Shown: positions 3,836-8,528 of the stretch, in pieces
How positions within the stretch are numbered: the first letter of the stretch is position 1
How the letters are laid out: each line of letters starts with the position of its first letter
From: Alphaproteobacteria bacterium
Lineage (GTDB): Bacteria; Pseudomonadota; Alphaproteobacteria; Rhizobiales; Xanthobacteraceae
NCBI GenBank assembly: GCA_005884745.1
Contig: VAZU01000045.1
Location: forward strand, 1-8,528
Direction of reading: 5' to 3'
DNA: 8,528 nt
The notes under the pieces: generated by a model
What the model saw: the letters and a program-made list of their open reading frames with translations, nothing else
The model's database searches: none
Told to the model about the DNA's origin: nothing
Position numbers and translations under genes: made by a program

Positions 3836-6721
3836 TTGCGTTTCAGCTGCGCCAGCACAGCGGTGGGGACGCTCATCGCTCTTGCGCTCGGCGCAGGCGC
3901 CGCGCGGGCCGTGGACGCGGTCAACGTCCGCCTCGACGTGCCGGCGATCGACCTCACCGACGCGGTCGAGCATCAGAGGACCGACACCGACCGCATTCAG
4001 GTATCGACTGCGCCGGGCGCCGACGGCATCGTGCGCCGCATCGAGGTGCGCTCGCGCGAGGCCAACAACAATTGGGTGGTGTTCGCGCTCGCCAATAACG
4101 GCGACGAGCAGATCGACCGGCTGATCGTGGCGCCGCATTACCGCATGGTCGGATCCGGTCTGCTGTGGCCGGACCTCGGGCTTTCGCGGATCGTCGGCAT
4201 CACGCCGAGCTCGGGCGATCGCCCGGAACGCCAGGACAGCCCCAATTCCGATATCTTTCGCATCACCCCCGATCCGGGCTCGGTCGTCACCTTCGTGATG
4301 GAGATGCGCACCGACCGCCTGCCGCAGCTCTATCTGTGGGAACCGGAAGCCTACAAGGACAAGATCAACAGCTTCACGCTCTACTACGGCATCGTCATCG
4401 GCATCGCCGGACTGCTGGCGCTGTTCTTGACCATCCTGTTCGTGGTCAAGGGCAGCATCATGTTCCCGGCCGCGGCGGCGCTGGGCTGGGCGGTGCTGGC
4501 CTATATCGGCACCGATTTCGGTTTCTGGGGCAAGGTGTTCGAGCTGAGCGCGGGCGCCGAGCGCATCTGGCGCGCCTCCGGCGAGGCGATCCTGGCGGCG
4601 ACGCTGCTCGTGTTCCTGTTCGCCTATCTCAATCTCAATCGCTGGCACGTGCGCTACGTGCACATCACGGCGGGATGGCTGACCTTCCTCGGGGCCCTGG
4701 TGGCGCTGGCGCTGTTCGATCCGCCGGTCGCCTCCGGCATCGCCCGGATGTCGCTGGCTTTGGTCGCGGTCGCGGGATTCGGCCTGGTCATCTATCTCGC
4801 CCTGCACGGCTTCGATCGCGCCGTGCTGTTGATCCCGACCTGGCTGTTGTTGATGGTCTGGGTGTTCGCCGCCGGCGCCGCGGTGACCGGGGCGGTGACC
4901 AACGACATCATCGCGCCGGCCCTGCTCGGCGGACTGGTGCTGATCGTGATGCTGATCGGCTTCACCGTGATGCAGCACGCCTTTGCCGGCAGCATCACCA
5001 GCGGCATCGTCTCCGACGTGGAGCGTCGCGCCCTGGCGCTCACCGGGGCCGGCGACCTGATCTGGGACTGGGACGTATCCGCCGACAAGGTGTTCACCAG
5101 CCCGGAGACCGAGCACATGCTGGGCCTCAAACGCGGCACGTTGGAAGGGTCCGCGTCGCGCTGGCTCGATGTCCTGCATCCGCTCGATCGCGACCGGTTC
5201 CGCGCCGCGCTCGACGGCGTGCTCGACCGGCGACGCGGGCGGCTGACGCTGGACTTCCGGCTGCGCACGCCCGACGGACATTACCTGTGGTTCGCCCTGA
5301 AGGCGCGGCCGGTGGTCGGCTCCGATGGCGAGGTGGTGCGCCTGGTCGGGACCTTGACCGACGTGACCGAATTCAAGACGGCGGAGGAGCGGCTGCTGCA
5401 CGACGCCGTGCACGACAATCTGACGGGCCTTCCCAACCGCGAGCTGTTCCTCGACCGGCTCAACGCGGCGCTGTCCTTCGCCAAGGCCGATCCGGCGATC
5501 CGGCCGACCGTGATGGTGATCGACCTCGACCGCTTCAAGCAGGTCAACGATTCGGTCGGCGTCGCGGTCGGCGATTCGATCCTGCTCACCCTGGCGCGGC
5601 GGCTGGGCCGCCTGCTCAAGCCGCAGGACACCTTGGCGCGGTTGGGCGGCGATCAATACGGGCTGCTGCTGCTCTCCGAGCGCGAGCCCGACCGCATCAC
5701 CGCTTTCGCGGACACCATCCGCAAGACCCTGCGCGCTCCGATCACGTTCAACGACCGCGAGATCCTGCTCACCGCGTCGATCGGCCTGGCGCTGGCCGAG
5801 GGACAATCGCAGGGCAAGGAAGAGATCCTGAAAGATGCCGAGCTCGCCATGTATCACGGCAAGCGCATCGGGGGCGACCGCATCGAAGTGTTCAAGCCGG
5901 CGATGCGCGCCCGCAAGACCGATCGCCTGGTGTTGGAGACGGAGCTGCGGCGCGCGCTCGAGCGCGACGAGATCGTGCTGCTGTACCAGCCCATCGTATG
6001 GCTCGAGGACCGCACCGTGGCCGGCTTCGAGGCGCTGATGCGCTGGGACCATCCCAAGATGGGCCGGCTGTCGCCTTCGGAGTTCATCGCGATCGCCGAA
6101 GAAATCGGCGTGATCGTCGATCTCGGCCTGTTCGCGCTCGAGCACACCGCGCGGCAGCTCACGCAATGGCAGCGCGCGACACGAAGCCGCTACCCGGTGT
6201 TCGCCAGCGTCAACATATCCTCGCGGCAATTGCTCCGCCACGATCTGATCCACGATCTTCGCGCGGTGCTCGCCCGCCATGGGCCGGCGCGCGGCTCGCT
6301 CAAGCTCGAGCTCACCGAATCCCTGGTGATGGAGAACCCCGAACATGCCGCGCAGATGCTGGCCCGCATCCGCGAGCTCGGCGCCGGCCTGGCGCTCGAC
6401 GATTTCGGCACCGGACATTCCTCGCTCGCCTACCTGCAGCGCTTCCCGTTCGACACGCTCAAGATCGATCAGTCCTTCGTGCGCACCACCGGCAAGGGCA
6501 AGCGGCCGGTGATCCTGCGCTCGATCATCGCGCTCGCCCACGATCTGGGCATGGATGTCATCGCCGAGGGTGCCGAAACCGATTCCGATGCGGTCGAGCT
6601 CTACCAGCTCGGCTGCGAATACGCGCAGGGCTACGTGTTCGGCGAACCGGTCGACGCCGAGGAGGCTTACCGGCTGCTCACGGAAGAGGAGATCGAGGTG
6701 GCAGGAATCAGTAGTCAGTAG
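3836..6721 (+). CDS. Membrane c-di-GMP phosphodiesterase: 7TMR-DISM, PAS, degenerate GGDEF, EAL
   Basis: Starting at TTG 3836 the protein has 961 residues. A signal peptide (1-25, ending GAARA) precedes a periplasmic beta-rich region (about 28-178) and seven membrane helices (about 181-383), the layout of 7TMR-DISM receptors. A PAS domain follows (about 397-515). The GGDEF domain (about 520-690) has DNLTGLPNR (527-535) and DLDRF (563-567), but its signature is GGDQY (604-608) and the inhibitory-site arginine is lysine (KPQD, 595-598), so cyclase activity is doubtful. The EAL domain (about 700-950) keeps E732-A-L, N793, E825, DDFGTG (855-860), K876, D878, E911 and QG (931-932), the set expected for metal-dependent hydrolysis of c-di-GMP to pGpG. 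It is thus likely an inner-membrane phosphodiesterase tuned by an external ligand, with the GGDEF domain perhaps a GTP sensor. The ligand is unknown. The stop codon lies in a heptamer repeat. Confidence 0.92.
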   Translation: MRFSCASTAVGTLIALALGAGAARAVDAVNVRLDVPAIDLTDAVEHQRTDTDRIQVSTAPGADGIVRRIEVRSREANNNWVVFALANNGDEQIDRLIVAPHYRMVGSGLLWPDLGLSRIVGITPSSGDRPERQDSPNSDIFRITPDPGSVVTFVMEMRTDRLPQLYLWEPEAYKDKINSFTLYYGIVIGIAGLLALFLTILFVVKGSIMFPAAAALGWAVLAYIGTDFGFWGKVFELSAGAERIWRASGEAILAATLLVFLFAYLNLNRWHVRYVHITAGWLTFLGALVALALFDPPVASGIARMSLALVAVAGFGLVIYLALHGFDRAVLLIPTWLLLMVWVFAAGAAVTGAVTNDIIAPALLGGLVLIVMLIGFTVMQHAFAGSITSGIVSDVERRALALTGAGDLIWDWDVSADKVFTSPETEHMLGLKRGTLEGSASRWLDVLHPLDRDRFRAALDGVLDRRRGRLTLDFRLRTPDGHYLWFALKARPVVGSDGEVVRLVGTLTDVTEFKTAEERLLHDAVHDNLTGLPNRELFLDRLNAALSFAKADPAIRPTVMVIDLDRFKQVNDSVGVAVGDSILLTLARRLGRLLKPQDTLARLGGDQYGLLLLSEREPDRITAFADTIRKTLRAPITFNDREILLTASIGLALAEGQSQGKEEILKDAELAMYHGKRIGGDRIEVFKPAMRARKTDRLVLETELRRALERDEIVLLYQPIVWLEDRTVAGFEALMRWDHPKMGRLSPSEFIAIAEEIGVIVDLGLFALEHTARQLTQWQRATRSRYPVFASVNISSRQLLRHDLIHDLRAVLARHGPARGSLKLELTESLVMENPEHAAQMLARIRELGAGLALDDFGTGHSSLAYLQRFPFDTLKIDQSFVRTTGKGKRPVILRSIIALAHDLGMDVIAEGAETDSDAVELYQLGCEYAQGYVFGEPVDAEEAYRLLTEEEIEVAGISSQ

Positions 6722-6746
6722 TCAGTAGTCAGTAGTCAGTAGTCAG
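6708..6746. repeat. Tandem heptamer repeat (TCAGTAG), 5.6 copies
   Basis: Five perfect copies of TCAGTAG plus a final TCAG run from the last codons of the c-di-GMP gene into the intergenic space. The second copy supplies the TAG stop codon (6719-6721). Because seven is not a multiple of three, successive copies put TAG in all three frames. Array length could vary by slippage without changing the protein as long as two copies remain. Confidence 0.95.
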
Positions 6747-6788
6747 AAAGATGCGCGCCCCTTCCGACTTCTGATCACTGACCTCTGA
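6729..6788. terminator. Imperfect inverted repeat between convergent genes, possible bidirectional terminator
   Basis: The right part of the heptamer array (6729-6748) is complementary to 6769-6788 at 16 of 20 positions, with a 20-base loop. The right arm, read on the minus strand, is itself a degenerate 7-bp series with TCAG cores. The hairpin lies between the convergent stops at 6721 and 6797. There is no U-tract, so classical intrinsic termination is uncertain; it could be a mobile palindrome or a 3'-end stabiliser. Confidence 0.4.
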
Positions 6789-6794
6789 TCCCTG

Positions 6795-7409
6795 TCACGC
6801 GTGTCCGGATTCGCTCGACAGCATGCCGGGATCGATGCCGATCTTGCGCAGCGCCTTGCCGTATTTGCCCTCGGTATCGGGACCGAAGATCAGCTCGGGA
6901 TCGGCCGAGCAGTGCAGCCAGCCGTTCTCCTGGATTTCGTTCTCGAGCTGGCCCGCCGCCCAGCCGGCATAGCCGAGCGCCAGCACCGCGCTTTCCGGCC
7001 CCTTGCCCCGTGCGATCGCCTTGAGGATGTCGAGCGTGGCGGTGAGGCAGATGCCTTCGTCGATCGGCAGGGTCGAATTCTCGATGAAGAAATCGGCCGA
7101 GTGCAGCACGAACCCGCGGCCGGTCTCGACCGGACCGCCCTTGAGCACCTTGACCATTCCGGCGCGGGGCGGCAGCTGGATGAGGTCCGCCGCCGGAATG
7201 ACTTCGAGCTGCACCAGAAGATCCGAGAAATTGATGTTCGCAGCCGGTTGGTTGACGACGATGCCCATCGCGCCTTCGGAGGAATGCGCGCACACGTAGA
7301 TCACGCTGCGGAGGAAACGTTCATCACGCATCGCCGGCATGGCGATCAGCATTTGTCCGTCGAGATAGCCCCGCCCGGAGGTTTTCTGCGTCTTCTGCGC
7401 GACACGCAT
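6795..7409 (-). CDS. YqgE/AlgH family protein (UPF0301)
   Basis: The 204-residue protein shows all the family blocks: GYLDGQMLIAMPAM (14-27), HSSEGAMGIVVNQP (42-55), GGPVETGRGFVLHS (91-104), ALGYAGWAAGQLENEI (144-159) and NGWL (162-165). YqgE/AlgH proteins form a compact alpha/beta fold, are cytoplasmic and have no proven biochemical activity. The AlgH name comes from a proposed role in alginate regulation in Pseudomonas. The first 13 residues are variable and lysine-rich, as in other rhizobial members. The ATG at 7407-7409 lacks a strong Shine-Dalgarno motif, and a later start within the first 20 residues cannot be excluded, though the conserved GYLDGQ would then be shortened. The C-terminus GIDPGMLSSESGHA closely resembles Bradyrhizobium homologues from memory. 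It is convergent with the c-di-GMP gene and divergent from the DsbD-like gene. Confidence 0.95.
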   Translation of the reverse strand: MRVAQKTQKTSGRGYLDGQMLIAMPAMRDERFLRSVIYVCAHSSEGAMGIVVNQPAANINFSDLLVQLEVIPAADLIQLPPRAGMVKVLKGGPVETGRGFVLHSADFFIENSTLPIDEGICLTATLDILKAIARGKGPESAVLALGYAGWAAGQLENEIQENGWLHCSADPELIFGPDTEGKYGKALRKIGIDPGMLSSESGHA

Positions 7410-7536
7410 GCAAAAAGGTTACCCGATCCGCCCTTCCGTGAAAACTAAACTTATTGCGGCACAGTGCCACCGCGTTGCTCCCGGCGCCGCCACGATCACG
7501 ACGAATTCAATGGCCGGGCACCGCCTTCGCACCTAA

Positions 7537-7558
7537 ACCTGCGTTCATGTTCGCAGGT
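7537..7558 (+). promoter_or_regulatory. Hairpin with the start codon in its loop
   Basis: ACCTGCG (7537-7543) and CGCAGGT (7552-7558) form a perfect 7-bp stem around the loop TTCATGTT, which contains the proposed ATG at 7547-7549. No Shine-Dalgarno motif precedes the ATG. The structure could modulate initiation or mark a protein-binding palindrome, but it may be chance. Confidence 0.35.
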
Positions 7559-8419
7559 GTTTTGCGCGCACGTTGCTTTCCCGCACCGTTTGGCGCCCTC
7601 CTCGCGCTCGGCGCCGGCATCGCTTCGCCGGCACGGGCGGCGGACGCCTCGCCATGGGACGGCGGGACGCGCTCCGCCGTCCGGCTGATCGCCGGCACAT
7701 CAACGAACGATGCCGGCAAAAAGGTCCTCCGCGGCGGCATCGAGATTCGCCTCGACCCGGGCTGGAAGACCTATTGGCGCTATCCGGGCGATTCCGGCGT
7801 TCCCCCCCGCTTCAGCTTTACCCGATCGGAAAATCTGGAATCGGTCCGCCTGCTGTGGCCGGCGCCGAAACGCTTTGGCGGCCCGGGGGATACCTCGATC
7901 GGGTACACCGGCGACGTGATCTTTCCGCTCCGCGTCCTGCCGCGCGACCCGGGCCGGCCGGTCCTGCTCCGCTTCAACGTCGACTACGCCATCTGCGAAA
8001 ACCTGTGCATACCCGCCGACGGCAAGGCCGAGCTTTTGCTCGGCGAGGAACCGACCGCGTACGAAGACGCATTGCGCCAAAGCGAGGAACGGGTTCCCAA
8101 ACCGGTCGCGATCGGGCAGGGAGAAGCCCTTGCGATCGAGGCGGTGACCCGCGAAGCTCACGGCGAGAAGCCGCGCATCCTGGTCGATGTTCGGGCGCCG
8201 AATGCGGCAAAACCGGAGTTGTTCGCCGAGGGACCCACTCCGGACTGGGCTTTGCCGGTTCCCGAGCGGATTCCGGGAGCGCCGACGGGCCTGCAGCGCT
8301 TCGCCTTCGAGCTCGACGGAGTGCCGCCGGGCGCGACGGAGGAAGGCGCGATGCTGCGGCTGACCGCGGTTGCGCAAGATCAGGCGATCGAGTTGGTGAT
8401 AGCGCCGGAGGACAAATGA
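7547..8419 (+). CDS. Secreted DsbD N-terminal-domain-like protein (thiol-disulfide interchange)
   Basis: From ATG 7547 the protein has 290 residues. A signal peptide with arginines, a hydrophobic core and a cleavage motif ASPARA (1-31) sends it to the periplasm. The mature part matches the DsbD N-terminal (DsbD-alpha-like) domain: PGWKTYWRYPGDSGVPPRF (71-89), GYTGDVIFPL (119-128) and YAICENLCIPADG (147-159). The last contains the likely redox pair C150 and C154. In DsbD this domain passes electrons from the membrane domain to periplasmic partners such as DsbC or CcmG. Here the membrane and thioredoxin domains are missing, so it must work with a separate partner, none of which is in the window. 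C10, in the signal peptide, should be removed. An upstream TTG at 7454 would add 31 residues lacking signal-peptide character and is not preferred. The exact role is inferred. Confidence 0.85.
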   Translation: MFAGVLRARCFPAPFGALLALGAGIASPARAADASPWDGGTRSAVRLIAGTSTNDAGKKVLRGGIEIRLDPGWKTYWRYPGDSGVPPRFSFTRSENLESVRLLWPAPKRFGGPGDTSIGYTGDVIFPLRVLPRDPGRPVLLRFNVDYAICENLCIPADGKAELLLGEEPTAYEDALRQSEERVPKPVAIGQGEALAIEAVTREAHGEKPRILVDVRAPNAAKPELFAEGPTPDWALPVPERIPGAPTGLQRFAFELDGVPPGATEEGAMLRLTAVAQDQAIELVIAPEDK

Positions 8420-8457
8420 CGAAGGACAGACTAGGGAAAAGCTGTATACCTCTGAGT

Positions 8458-8528
8458 GTCATGGCCCGCGCGTGCGGGCCATCCGGTATCCAGCGCGCTC
8501 GACGTACGCGCAGAAGCTCGTGAACACT
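8458..8528. repeat. Rhizobial REP-like palindromic element, copy 3 (cut by window end)
   Basis: The element begins GTCAT at 8458, 38 bp after the DsbD-like stop. It contains a perfect 9-bp hairpin, ATGGCCCGC-GCGT-GCGGGCCAT (8461-8482). Its first 25 or so bases match the minus-strand reading of the element at 3520-3614. The right half, expected to end in a GCCCGG hairpin and ATGAC, lies beyond the window. Confidence 0.65.

Noticed and set aside
3548..6541. 997-codon open frame on the minus strand opposite the c-di-GMP gene
   Set aside because: Its translation is rich in H, R, E, Q and G with no recognisable domain. It is the typical antisense shadow of a GC-rich gene, and the plus-strand frame has clear EAL, PAS and membrane domains.
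4165..6714. 849-codon plus-strand frame overlapping the c-di-GMP gene
   Set aside because: Arginine- and alanine-rich low-complexity translation in a shifted frame of a recognised gene; no ribosome binding site or domain.
6801..7448. 215-codon plus-strand frame over yqgE
   Set aside because: Shadow of the highly conserved YqgE/AlgH protein.
7458..7468. GGCAC-A-GTGCC palindrome in the yqgE/dsbD-like divergent gap
   Set aside because: Short arms in GC-rich DNA, and no clear promoter on either strand to give it a position; not enough to call an operator.

Overview
This is a GC-rich window with the gene order and protein sequences of an alphaproteobacterium of the order Hyphomicrobiales (Rhizobiales), probably near Bradyrhizobium, Rhodopseudomonas or Afipia. 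The clues are a DUF1465/RcdA-type protein next to a DUF1192 protein and rpmE, a CtrA-type box, rhizobial extragenic palindromic repeats, and a YqgE/AlgH protein close to those I remember from Bradyrhizobium. The assignment rests on reading the sequence, not on a search.

Layout. 1-771 (minus) is the N-terminal part of a type I ABC exporter, cut by the window edge. It is divergent from rpmE (969-1193, plus), and the 197-bp gap between them holds a good sigma-70-type promoter and a repeated 14-bp motif. A 97-bp palindromic repeat fills most of the gap between rpmE and the convergent rcdA-like gene (1339-1854, minus). The next gap, 1855-2186, contains an intrinsic terminator, a candidate small RNA with anti-Shine-Dalgarno motifs, and an exact CtrA box (TTAA-N7-TTAA). 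A DUF1192 gene (2187-2372, minus) then lies divergent from a PIG3-type quinone oxidoreductase (2483-3481, plus).

A second palindromic repeat and a probable promoter region precede a large c-di-GMP protein. It has a signal peptide, periplasmic domain, seven membrane helices, PAS, degenerate GGDEF and intact EAL. It most likely starts at a TTG at 3836 and ends inside a 7-bp tandem repeat at 6721. A convergent YqgE/AlgH gene (6795-7409, minus) follows, then a divergent secreted DsbD-N-like protein (7547-8419, plus). The window ends in the left part of a third palindromic repeat.

Functional picture. Most genes are conserved housekeeping or cell-envelope genes rather than a mobile island. The most notable point is regulatory: a CtrA-type site and a probable trans-acting sRNA lie just upstream of a gene whose family helps ClpXP degrade CtrA, which suggests a compact cell-cycle control locus. 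The 7TMR-PAS-GGDEF-EAL protein is predicted to be an envelope-signal-controlled c-di-GMP phosphodiesterase. I see no tRNA, rRNA, CRISPR array, insertion sequence or phage gene.
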